Shown one piece after another: positions 1 to 7,591 of a DNA stretch of 64,000 nucleotides (the first letter of the stretch is position 1; every line of letters begins with the position of its first letter). Origin of the DNA: JAOUEA01 sp963790335 (GTDB lineage: Bacteria; Actinomycetota; UBA4738; HRBIN12); the NCBI GenBank assembly GCA_963790335.1, contig CAWBOB010000005.1:124001-188000 (forward strand). Direction: 5' to 3'. The position numbers and the translations under genes were made by a program. Under the pieces are notes generated by a model that did not search any database, had not been told where the DNA came from, and worked only from the letters and a program-made list of their open reading frames with translations.

Positions 1-1524
1 ATCATGCAGCACGTAGGAGAAGGTTCGGTCATCCGCGATCACTCGGCCGCTGCGGGCGGCGAGCGATCCGTCGATCACCCCGTCGGCGGAGATCACCCCG
101 GCCAGGAACAGCTCGGCGATCGCCTCGATGATGCCGCTGCCCGCGACCCCGGTCACCGCCGACGCGTCGAACCCCGGCTCGTCGCTCCACCGCTCGTCAC
201 CGATCACCCGCACACGCGGTTCGAGCGTGCCGCGGTCGATGCGGACGCGCTCGATCGCACCGGGTGCGGCGCGCTGACCGCACGAGATCTGTGCGCCCTC
301 GAACGCCGGGCCGGTCGGACTCGAGGCCGCGAGCAACCGGTCGCGGTTGCCGAGCACGATCTCGGCGTTCGTTCCGACGTCGACGATCAGGTTCACCGTC
401 TCCTGGTCGTGCGGCGCCTCACTCAGGATCACGCCTGCGGTGTCGGCGCCCACGTGCCCAGCGATGCACGGAAGCAGGTAAACCCGGGCTCCTCGGTTCG
501 TCGCGGTGAGCTCCAGATCGAGGGCGGTTCGATGCACCGCCTCGTCGGTCGTGAGCGCGAAGGGCGCGCCGCCGAGCTCGGTCGGATCGAGACCCAGGAA
601 CAGGTGGTGCATGATCGGGTTGCCGACGACCGTGAGCTCCAGCACGTCGTTCGCATCGGCGCCGGCAGCTCCACAGAGCTCGGCGATCAGCCCGTCGGCG
701 CACCCGCGGATCGCAGCCGTGAGCTCGGCCTCCGAGCCCGGGTGCATCATGACGTAGCTCACACGGCTCATCAGGTCCTCGCCGAAGCGGATCTGCGGGT
801 TCATCGCGCCCGCGCTCGCGAGCACCTCGCCCGTATGCAGATCGCACAGATGTCCCGCCACCGTCGTCGAGCCGACGTCGAAGGCCACGCCGAGCGCGAT
901 GTCATGGAAGCCGGGCCATACCGCGGTGATCGTCGAACCATCGTGCACACCGACGGTGGCGGTCCAGCCGCCGGTTCGGAGGGTGCGCTGCAGGGTCGCG
1001 AGCACATGCGGGTCGGCCACGAGCCCCGTGAGCTGCCAGTCGCGTCCGAGGGCCTCGGTGAGCCGCTGGAGGTCACCGCTCGGATCGGCGAGGTCGGGCT
1101 CGCGGACTTCCACGTAGTGCAGCCGGAACACCGGGTCGACCTCGATTGGGTGGGCGTCGGCTTCCTTGCGGATGACCTGGCGATGGAGCTGGCTCTCGGG
1201 TGGCACGTCGACGACGAGGTCACCGCACACGCGCGCATGGCACCCGAGACGGCGGTCGGCGGCGAGGCCCTTCAGCGTTCGGAAGCGTGTCTCCGGCTCG
1301 CTGAACGGCGTGAGATGGTCGGCGCGCGAGCTGATGCCGTGCTTGGCGAACTCGCCCTCGGCCACGACGACCTGGCAGCGGCCGCAGATGCCGCGACCGC
1401 CGCATACCGAGTCGAGATCGACGCCGAGGGAGCGGGCGGCGTCGAGCAGGTTCGTGTCGTCCGAGAACCGTCCGCGTCTGCCCGACGGGGTGAAGACGAC
1501 CAGCGAATCCCGGCCCTCGGTCAC
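1..1524 (-). CDS. Corrinoid-activating [2Fe-2S]/ASKHA protein (RACo/DUF4445-like), 3' end outside window
   Basis: Predicted ATP-dependent reductive activator that returns an oxidised corrinoid protein to the Co(I) state. Translating the minus strand from GTG at 1524 gives 508 codons with no stop, running off the window. An N-terminal plant-type ferredoxin domain shows the cluster CGGRGICGRC (Cys41, 47, 50) followed by GCHA. The ASKHA part carries FDVGSTTVAG, VVGNPIMHH and VDVGTNAEIV, as in the DUF4445/RACo family, which is usually over 600 residues. The GTG overlaps the methyltransferase stop (GTGA), so the two are translationally coupled. The family match is strong; the exact corrinoid partner is inferred from the neighbours. 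Confidence 0.88.
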   Translation of the reverse strand, partial: MTEGRDSLVVFTPSGRRGRFSDDTNLLDAARSLGVDLDSVCGGRGICGRCQVVVAEGEFAKHGISSRADHLTPFSEPETRFRTLKGLAADRRLGCHARVCGDLVVDVPPESQLHRQVIRKEADAHPIEVDPVFRLHYVEVREPDLADPSGDLQRLTEALGRDWQLTGLVADPHVLATLQRTLRTGGWTATVGVHDGSTITAVWPGFHDIALGVAFDVGSTTVAGHLCDLHTGEVLASAGAMNPQIRFGEDLMSRVSYVMMHPGSEAELTAAIRGCADGLIAELCGAAGADANDVLELTVVGNPIMHHLFLGLDPTELGGAPFALTTDEAVHRTALDLELTATNRGARVYLLPCIAGHVGADTAGVILSEAPHDQETVNLIVDVGTNAEIVLGNRDRLLAASSPTGPAFEGAQISCGQRAAPGAIERVRIDRGTLEPRVRVIGDERWSDEPGFDASAVTGVAGSGIIEAIAELFLAGVISADGVIDGSLAARSGRVIADDRTFSYVLHD

Positions 1525-2483
1525 GGCTCCTGCGCCGCCTCGGGCGTGCCGACGGTGTCGAGCCCCTCGGGCGCCGTGGTCGTGCGCCTGCCCGCGCGGC
1601 CTCCGCGCCTTCGCCCGCCGGGGGCCTCGCCCTGACTCCGCCCCTCTCCGAATCGGCGGATCCACGCTTCGGCGTGCGCGTCGACACCCATCAGCACGTC
1701 GGCGGCCATGACCGCCTGACGCACCTCGTCGTGCAGCGGGCTCGTGATCGCACTCGTCATGCCGTTGGCGATCGCCATCGCCAGGAACGCGCCGTTCAGC
1801 CCGTTGCGGTTGGGGAGCCCGAACGACACGTTCGAGGCGCCGCAGGTCGTGTTCACACCGAGCTCGTCGTGCAGCCGGCGTACCAACGCGAAGACCTGCC
1901 GACCCGCGGTGCCCATGGCCCCGACCGGCATCACGAGCGGATCGACGACGATGTCGTGCGCGGCGATGCCGTGGTCGGCGGCGGCGTGCACGATCTTCTC
2001 CGCGACCGCGAACCGCACATCGGGGTCCTCGCTGATGCCGGTCTCGTCGTTCGTGATCGCGACGACCGCAGCGCCGTGTTTCGCCACGAGCGGCAGCACC
2101 GACTCGATGCGGTCGTCCTCCCCCGTCACGGAGTTCACGAGTGGCTTGCCCCGGTACGCGGCGAGGCCCGCTTCCAGGGCAGCGACGATCGAGGAGTCGA
2201 TCGAGAGCGGCACGTCGGTGAGCGATTGCACGAGCCTGACCGTCTCGGCGAGGATCGCGGGTTCGTCGGCGAGCGGGATGCCGGCGTTCACGTCGAGCAT
2301 GTGGGCGCCGGCCGCGACCTGGGCCTGCGTGTCGGCGATCACGGTGCTGAAGTCGCCCGCCTTCATCTCCTCGGCGAGCTTGGCACGACCGGTCGGATTG
2401 ATGCGCTCCCCGATGATCACGAACGGCCGTCCGGTGCCGATGACCACCTCACGGGTCGCGGAGCTCACGACGGTCTCGGCCAT
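1521..2483 (-). CDS. Methyltetrahydrofolate:corrinoid methyltransferase (pterin-binding domain)
   Basis: Moves a methyl group between a methyl-corrinoid protein and tetrahydrofolate. The 320-residue product is a pterin-binding TIM barrel of the AcsE/MtgA type, with GERINPTGR, DVNAG, SIDSS, NSVTGE and GASNVSFGLPNR visible. The last ~45 residues are Arg/Gly/Pro-rich and look like a non-conserved tail. ATG at 2483 is preferred; an in-frame GTG at 2492 overlaps the upstream stop as GTGA and would add three residues. It sits between the small PF13769 protein and the corrinoid activator, so it probably receives methyl groups from the corrinoid protein encoded two genes upstream. It could alternatively run in the methylating direction. 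Confidence 0.88.
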   Translation of the reverse strand: MAETVVSSATREVVIGTGRPFVIIGERINPTGRAKLAEEMKAGDFSTVIADTQAQVAAGAHMLDVNAGIPLADEPAILAETVRLVQSLTDVPLSIDSSIVAALEAGLAAYRGKPLVNSVTGEDDRIESVLPLVAKHGAAVVAITNDETGISEDPDVRFAVAEKIVHAAADHGIAAHDIVVDPLVMPVGAMGTAGRQVFALVRRLHDELGVNTTCGASNVSFGLPNRNGLNGAFLAMAIANGMTSAITSPLHDEVRQAVMAADVLMGVDAHAEAWIRRFGEGRSQGEAPGGRRRGGRAGRRTTTAPEGLDTVGTPEAAQEP

Positions 2484-2488
2484 GCGGA

Positions 2489-2818
2489 TCACCGCCCCCC
2501 GCCGCCGGCGATCGGCTCGCCGCCGCGCACGCCGCCGGACCGGATCGTCTCCCGCAGCACCTGCTCGTCCCATTCCGAGAGGATCGCCACGGTCTCGGTG
2601 TCGACCTCGTGCTGCAGGTCGTCGCCGCATGCCCGGGCGTCCATGCGCATCTGCTCCGTGTAGTCGTCCGAGCCGATCAGTCCTGCCACCATCGCAGCGG
2701 CGTCCACCGCTTCCTGGAAGCGATCTGGCAACAGGGCCCGGGCGCTGGCTCCGCCCGCGTCTCGCGCGACCACCTGCATCGGGATGTCGCGCCACCGGAT
2801 CACCGTGAGCTCAGCCAC
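2489..2818 (-). CDS. Virulence factor family protein (PF13769-like), corrinoid-operon associated
   Basis: Small soluble 109-residue protein of unknown biochemical role. The central part (WRDIPMQVVARDAGG, LPDRFQEAVDAAAM, ACGDDLQ) resembles the PF13769 'virulence factor' family. To my knowledge this family recurs beside methyltetrahydrofolate methyltransferases and B12-binding proteins in bacteria that use methylated amines. The family name is misleading, and nothing here implies virulence. GTG at 2818 lies 21 bp after the corrinoid-protein stop, and the stop at 2489 overlaps the alternative GTG start of the methyltransferase. The Gly-rich C terminus is probably disordered. A role in methyl transfer is guilt by association only. 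Confidence 0.75.
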   Translation of the reverse strand: MAELTVIRWRDIPMQVVARDAGGASARALLPDRFQEAVDAAAMVAGLIGSDDYTEQMRMDARACGDDLQHEVDTETVAILSEWDEQVLRETIRSGGVRGGEPIAGGGGR

Positions 2819-2839
2819 GATCGAGGACTCCCCGGGCCG

Positions 2840-3541
2840 TCACGACGCCGTCGCCGCGGCACGCTTGGCCATCACGAGCGCCTGCGCGGTCTCGGCCGCC
2901 ACCGCGGCGTCGCGGCAGTAGGCATCGGCGCCGACCGCCTTGCCGAACTCCTCGTTCAGCGGCGCGCCGCCGACGAGCACGATGACCTGCTCGCGCAGCC
3001 CCTTGGCCTCGAGCTCGTCGATCACGACCTTCATGTAGGGCATCGTGGTCGTGAGCAGCGCGCTCATGCCCAGGATGTCGGGCTGGTGCTCCTCGAGCGC
3101 GGCGAGGTAGTTCTCGACCGGGTTGTTGATGCCGAGGTCGAACACGTCGAACCCGGCACCTTCGAGCATCATCGCCACGAGGTTCTTGCCGATGTCGTGG
3201 ATGTCGCCCTTGACGGTGCCGATCACCACGGTGCCCATGCGCTCGGCGCCCGTCTCGGCGAGGAGCGGCCGCAGCACCTCCATGCCAGCCTTCATCGCGT
3301 TGGCGGCGAGCAACACCTCGGGCACGAACAGGATGCCGTCGCGGAAGTCGATGCCCACGATGCGCATGCCCTCGACGAGCGCCTCGTTGAGCACCCTGTC
3401 GGCGGCCCACCCCCGACCCAGCAGGATGTTGGTGCCCTCGAAGATCTCGTCGGCGAGCCCGTCGTAGAGATCGTCGTGCATCTGCTTGACGAGTTCGTCG
3501 TCGGGAAGCGTCGAGAGATCGATCTCTTCCTCGTCGGCCAT
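2840..3541 (-). CDS. Corrinoid (B12-binding) methyl-carrier protein
   Basis: Carries a methyl group on cobalamin between a methyl donor and the methyltransferase. The 233 residues match the MtbC/MtmC/MtgC-type layout: a helical cap (about residues 10-95) followed by a Rossmann B12 domain. The signature GDIHDIGKNL places the lower axial ligand at His115, and GMSALLTTTM and VLVGGAPLNEEF complete the binding pocket. ATG at 3541 is preceded by GGAGGGTGAC. Only 11 bp separate it from the upstream flavoprotein stop, so the genes are co-transcribed. The methyl donor enzyme (for example an MttB/MtgB family member) is not in this window and may lie beyond position 1. Confidence 0.92.
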   Translation of the reverse strand: MADEEEIDLSTLPDDELVKQMHDDLYDGLADEIFEGTNILLGRGWAADRVLNEALVEGMRIVGIDFRDGILFVPEVLLAANAMKAGMEVLRPLLAETGAERMGTVVIGTVKGDIHDIGKNLVAMMLEGAGFDVFDLGINNPVENYLAALEEHQPDILGMSALLTTTMPYMKVVIDELEAKGLREQVIVLVGGAPLNEEFGKAVGADAYCRDAAVAAETAQALVMAKRAAATAS

Positions 3542-3552
3542 GTCACCCTCCT

Positions 3553-6030
3553 TCACGCCTTCTGTCGCTCGCCCTTCGGGTCCCACAACGGATCGTTCGT
3601 CACCGTCGCCGCGAGTCGCTCGCCGAAGTACTCGACCTCGACCTCGACGCCCTCGTGCGCGATCGCCACCGGCAGGTACGCGTAGGCGATGCTCCGCCCG
3701 ATCGAGTACCCGACGTTCGCACTCGTCACGTACGACACGACGCGGCCGTCGTGCCAGACGGGTTCCTTGCCCATGACCACGGCGCGCTCGTCGTCGAGGG
3801 TCATGCACGTGAGTCGCGTCGCCGGGCCACCCGCATCACGGATCGCCTCCAGCGCGGCTCTCCCCGTGAACTCCTTGTCCCAGCGCAGCGCGAACCCCAG
3901 CCCCGCCGCCAGCGGGTCGTGCTCGGTGTCGATGTCCTGTCCCCAGAGGCGGTAGCCCTTCTCGAGCCTGAGCGAATCGAACGCGCCACCGCCGGCCGCG
4001 ATGAGGCCGTGGGCTCGGCCGGCTTCCCAGAGCACGTCCCATGCGCGTTGGCCCATCGCGATCTGTCCGTACAGCTCCCAGCCGAGCTCGCCGGCGTAGC
4101 TGATGCGCTGGGCCCACACAGGCGTGACCTCGCCGATGCCGAGGTAGCGCGCCGTCATGTACGGGAAGGCGTCGTTCGACACGTCGACGTCGGTGACCGC
4201 CTGCAGCACGTCGCGGGCCTCCGGCCCCCAGAGCCCGAGCGCGAAGAGCGAGCCGGTCCGCACCACGATCTGCACCCGTTCGCCGTCGCGGATCTGTGCG
4301 CGCAGGAACGCCTCGTCGTGGTGGCCCGAGCCTCCCCCCGTGACGACACGGAACCGATCCTCGGCCTTGCGCGTGACGGTGAGGTCCAGGCGGATGCCGC
4401 CACGCTCGGTCAGCCCCGCCGTGTAGACGATCGAGCCGACCGGGCGGTCGATGCGGTTCGCGAAGACCCGCTCGAGATAGGCGAGGGCATCGGGTCCGGT
4501 CACGTCGAACTTCGCGAACGGTGTGATGTCGAACAGCGCCGCCCGTTCGCGGGTCGCCAGATGCTCGGCGCCGACCTCGGGCGACCATCCGCGCGCCGCC
4601 CACCCGGTGCGCCGAGCCCACTCGTGGGTCACCCCGCCCACGAGCTCCCGGTTCGCAGCGAACCACTGCGGCCGCTCCCACCCGGCGCCCTGGAAGCACT
4701 CGGCACCGAGCGCCCGATGCCGCTCGTGGAACGGCGAGAGCTTCAGTCCGCGTGGCTTCGTCGGCTGCTGCAGCGGATGGATGATGTCGTAGACCTCGCG
4801 GTACTGCTGCTTCCCTCGCTCGAGCACGTACGGCGCTGAGGTCTGGAACGGATAGAAGCGGTTCGCGTCGGCCTCGGCCAGGTCGTAACTCGGCGAGCCC
4901 CCGATCATCCATTCGACGGCCTGCCGTGCCATGCCTGCCGCATGGGTCACCCACACCGCTTCGCACACCCAGAACCCACGAACCGTGGCGCTCTCCCCCA
5001 CGATCGATCCGGCGTCGGGCGTGAACGAGAACATGCCGTTCAAGGTGCGTGCGGGATCACTCGGCCGCATGCGACCTTCGAGGGCCGGGAACAGGCGCGC
5101 TGCCTCGGCCTCGCACAGATCGAAGTCACGGGGCGTGAAGGGCATGAGCGAGGGCTGCATCGAAGCACCGGGCTGTGGGATCGATGTCTGGGATGTGACG
5201 ATCGGCTCGTGCCGGTAGTTGCCCACACCGAAGTGATCGTCTCGTTGGCGGAAGTAGAGCGACATGTCCTGGTGGCGCACGACGGGTCGCTGCGCCCAGG
5301 TGTCACCGGCGAGTCCGGCGAGCTCGGGTACCGGATCGGTCCACACCAGCTGATGCTGCACCGCCACGAGCGGGATGGGGACCCCCGCGAGCGCTCCCAC
5401 CGTCGGGCCCCAGATGCCGGCACACAGCAGCACCCGCTCGCACTCCACGACGCCTCGGTCGGTCTCGACGCCGACCACGCGCCCGCGGAAGATGTCGAAT
5501 CCGGTCACCCGCACGTCGCCCTCGAACGCAGCCCCCGCAGCCTCCGCCCGACGTGCGAGCGCCTCGACGATCTTCACGCCCTTGCCAGCTCCGTCACTCG
5601 GCACCCAGTACGCACCGAGGATCGTCGCGGGGTCGAGCATCGGCGAACGCTCGGCCGCCTCGGCGGGCGTGAGCATCTCCGTGCCCTCGAGTCCGTACGA
5701 GCGCGCGAACCCCTGACGGCGCGTGAGCTCCTGCATGCGCTCGGGCGTGGTCGCGACCTCGAGCCCGCCGACGCCGTACCAGCAGCGTTCGCCGTCGACG
5801 TCGAGCGTGTCGTACAGGCCCACCGAGTCCTGCGCGATGCGGCACATGGTGCGCGACCCGTTCGTCTGGAAGATGATGCCCGGCGCGTGACTCGTCGATC
5901 CGCCCGTCTCGAACAGCGGGCCCTGGTCGAGCACGAGCACGTCGGACTCGCCGAGCTCGGTCAGGTGGAACGCAGCCGACGTGCCGACGATGCCGGCGCC
6001 GATGATGACCGTCTTGGCGCGATCGCGCAT
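3553..6030 (-). CDS. Dimethylglycine/sarcosine dehydrogenase-like FAD protein with C-terminal GcvT domain
   Basis: Oxidative N-demethylase that would act on dimethylglycine or sarcosine and hand the one-carbon unit to tetrahydrofolate. The 825 residues match mitochondrial and bacterial DMGDH length. The N-terminal half is a DAO fold with the FAD motif VIIGAGIVG (residues 8-16) and ETGGSTSHAPG, where His48 is at the place of covalent flavin attachment in this family. The C-terminal half (about 430-825) is a GcvT/aminomethyltransferase domain. ATG at 6030 is chosen because the FAD motif follows directly; the frame extends upstream but lacks homology. It is the first gene of the corrinoid operon. 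Substrate choice (DMG, sarcosine or another N-methyl compound) cannot be settled from sequence. Confidence 0.88.
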   Translation of the reverse strand: MRDRAKTVIIGAGIVGTSAAFHLTELGESDVLVLDQGPLFETGGSTSHAPGIIFQTNGSRTMCRIAQDSVGLYDTLDVDGERCWYGVGGLEVATTPERMQELTRRQGFARSYGLEGTEMLTPAEAAERSPMLDPATILGAYWVPSDGAGKGVKIVEALARRAEAAGAAFEGDVRVTGFDIFRGRVVGVETDRGVVECERVLLCAGIWGPTVGALAGVPIPLVAVQHQLVWTDPVPELAGLAGDTWAQRPVVRHQDMSLYFRQRDDHFGVGNYRHEPIVTSQTSIPQPGASMQPSLMPFTPRDFDLCEAEAARLFPALEGRMRPSDPARTLNGMFSFTPDAGSIVGESATVRGFWVCEAVWVTHAAGMARQAVEWMIGGSPSYDLAEADANRFYPFQTSAPYVLERGKQQYREVYDIIHPLQQPTKPRGLKLSPFHERHRALGAECFQGAGWERPQWFAANRELVGGVTHEWARRTGWAARGWSPEVGAEHLATRERAALFDITPFAKFDVTGPDALAYLERVFANRIDRPVGSIVYTAGLTERGGIRLDLTVTRKAEDRFRVVTGGGSGHHDEAFLRAQIRDGERVQIVVRTGSLFALGLWGPEARDVLQAVTDVDVSNDAFPYMTARYLGIGEVTPVWAQRISYAGELGWELYGQIAMGQRAWDVLWEAGRAHGLIAAGGGAFDSLRLEKGYRLWGQDIDTEHDPLAAGLGFALRWDKEFTGRAALEAIRDAGGPATRLTCMTLDDERAVVMGKEPVWHDGRVVSYVTSANVGYSIGRSIAYAYLPVAIAHEGVEVEVEYFGERLAATVTNDPLWDPKGERQKA

Positions 6031-6096
6031 GATCCGCTGTTCCCCGTCGTTCTCACAGGCAGTGTGGACCGCTCGCAGGAACGGTACGGAACGACG

Positions 6097-6152
6097 GTTG
6101 CGGGCACAACGGGTACGTTGCGGCTGCGGCAACGCGCGGTGACGCGCGGTGA
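6097..6152. promoter_or_regulatory. Divergent intergenic operator candidates between DMGDH-like operon and IclR gene
   Basis: The 137 bp between the divergent genes contain an inverted repeat CGTTGC (6116-6121) / GCAACG (6129-6134) with a 7-bp spacer. A shorter one, GTTG (6097-6100) / CAAC (6107-6110), lies beside it. A perfect 10-bp tandem repeat CGCGCGGTGA follows at 6133-6142 and 6143-6152. IclR regulators commonly bind palindromes in such divergent spaces. The repeats are seen directly; binding by the neighbouring IclR protein is inferred. Confidence 0.45.
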
Positions 6153-6167
6153 CGCACCGATCGTGCC

Positions 6168-6974
6168 GTGACCGCGTCGGTCGGGCAGAATGACCGTGTG
6201 TCCACCGCTCGCGACCACCCCCCCGAGGAAGCCGCAGAAGACTCTTCGTTCGCGCGAGGTCTTCGTCTGCTGCTGGCGGTCGCCGATCGCGGCGCCATCA
6301 GGGCCGACGAGCTCGCGACGCTGCTCGACATGCCGCAGTCGACCGCGTACCGATACCTGCGGACGCTGACGGAGTTCGGTTTCGTCGACCGCCACGAGGG
6401 CCGCTACCGGCTCGGCCCGAAGCTCGTCATCGGTTCGGGCTCTCACGTGACGAGCGACCTGCTGATCCGCCTGTCCGAACCGGTCCTGGGCTCGCTGGTC
6501 GACGCAACGGGCGAGACCGCCGTCGTGCTCCGCCGCGTGGGCCTCGAGGCGATGTGCCTGCGCCAGCACGAATCACGCCACGGCATCAGGGTCGCACTCG
6601 AGCCCGGCGGCACGTACCCGTTGCACGCCGGCGCGGGAGCCAGGGTGCTGCTGTCGTTCGCCCCCGTCGGCGTGCTCGATGAGGTCGTCGCGCAAGGACT
6701 CGAAGCGCTCACGCCCACGACCCCGTCGGAGACACCGCTGCGTGCGAGCCTCGACGAGATCAGGCATCGCCGCATCGCCTTCAGCGAGGGAGAGCTCATC
6801 GACGGCTCGGTCTCGGTCGCCGTTCCCGTCTTCCGCGGCGATGGCATCGTGGGAGCCCTCGCCCTGTGGGGTCCGTACGCGCGATGCGGTCAGGACTGGA
6901 GGGAGCTGGCATCCGTTCAGCTCGAACGCGCCGCTCGCTCGCTCACGGCCGAGCTGAACGCAGAGGGCCTCTGA
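6168..6974 (+). CDS. IclR-family transcriptional regulator
   Basis: DNA-binding regulator of about 268 residues. The winged helix-turn-helix lies near residues 24-85 (GLRLLLAVADRG, LLDMPQSTAYRYLRTLTEFGFV, RYRLGPKL). The IclR effector-binding domain follows (ETAVVLRRVG, LHAGAGARVLLSF, GSVSVAVPVF). The first in-frame GTG is at 6168; another GTG at 6198 gives a product shorter by 10 residues and is equally plausible. It is divergent from the dimethylglycine/corrinoid operon, the usual place for a pathway-specific IclR regulator that senses a substrate or intermediate. Whether it represses or activates is unknown. Confidence 0.85.
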   Translation: MTASVGQNDRVSTARDHPPEEAAEDSSFARGLRLLLAVADRGAIRADELATLLDMPQSTAYRYLRTLTEFGFVDRHEGRYRLGPKLVIGSGSHVTSDLLIRLSEPVLGSLVDATGETAVVLRRVGLEAMCLRQHESRHGIRVALEPGGTYPLHAGAGARVLLSFAPVGVLDEVVAQGLEALTPTTPSETPLRASLDEIRHRRIAFSEGELIDGSVSVAVPVFRGDGIVGALALWGPYARCGQDWRELASVQLERAARSLTAELNAEGL

Positions 6975-7096
6975 ATTTCCCGCAGCAAGGAAGGGCCTCG
7001 TTCCATATTCCCCGGAACACCCCTGCCGTGGCTCCGCGGCACTTGCTCGGTTCTCATGCTCCGGTAGATGGCGCTCTTGTGCTATAGGAATCTCCG

Positions 7097-7588
7097 GTGG
7101 CTTCCGATACCGTGATGAGACCGAACATGGAGATCACGACCGGGACGTTCGACGCCTTGATGCCGACGGCGGCCGACTACGCGAGCCTGCCGTTGCCGCA
7201 GGCCTTCACGTGGGCGGACTGCTCCCCACGCATCGAGGCCGGCGGCGAGTGGTACCTGGTCGCCTTCCGGTCCATCCACCGAGCCGACGCCGACGAGCGC
7301 CTGCTCGAGGAGTACGACCTCCGCGCCGCCGAGGAAGCCGCCCAGGCCCCCGGATTCGTGCACTACTTCCGAGGACCCCTCACGAGCACCCGCTCCTGCC
7401 TGTCCTTCTGCATCTGGGACTCGCGCGAGCATGCGCGTTCGGCCTCGCGGGGTCCACGCCACATCGAGGCCATCGCGCTCGTGGACCAGATGTACGAACG
7501 ATACGAGCTGGAGTTCCACCGTCTCGTCACGCCCGCTGGAGCCCGCGAGCTCCGGTTCGAGCCGTACGACGTGGCGGCCAAGGCCTGA
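7097..7588 (+). CDS. Conserved hypothetical protein, possible dimeric alpha/beta-barrel fold
   Basis: A 163-residue soluble protein with no firm family name. Its central part (EWYLVAFRS, APGFVHYFRG, SCLSFCIWDSREHARSA) has the rhythm of a small monooxygenase or stress-responsive alpha/beta-barrel protein, but no catalytic residue can be assigned. The start is GTG at 7097. The 122 bp before it hold an inverted repeat GTTCC (7000-7004) / GGAAC (7014-7018) and a TATAGG box at 7083-7088. It converges with the lyase homologue, leaving 3 bp between stops. Function is unknown. Confidence 0.6.
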   Translation: MASDTVMRPNMEITTGTFDALMPTAADYASLPLPQAFTWADCSPRIEAGGEWYLVAFRSIHRADADERLLEEYDLRAAEEAAQAPGFVHYFRGPLTSTRSCLSFCIWDSREHARSASRGPRHIEAIALVDQMYERYELEFHRLVTPAGARELRFEPYDVAAKA

Positions 7589-7591
7589 GGC

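Noticed and set aside
4..1635. A long open frame on the plus strand opposite the corrinoid activator gene
   Set aside because: It has no recognisable motif and an Arg/His/Asp-rich composition typical of antisense frames in GC-rich DNA. The opposite strand carries clear Fe-S and ASKHA motifs.
4942..6171. Plus-strand open frame of about 400 codons over the DMGDH-like gene
   Set aside because: Antisense shadow; the minus strand encodes FAD and GcvT motifs throughout.
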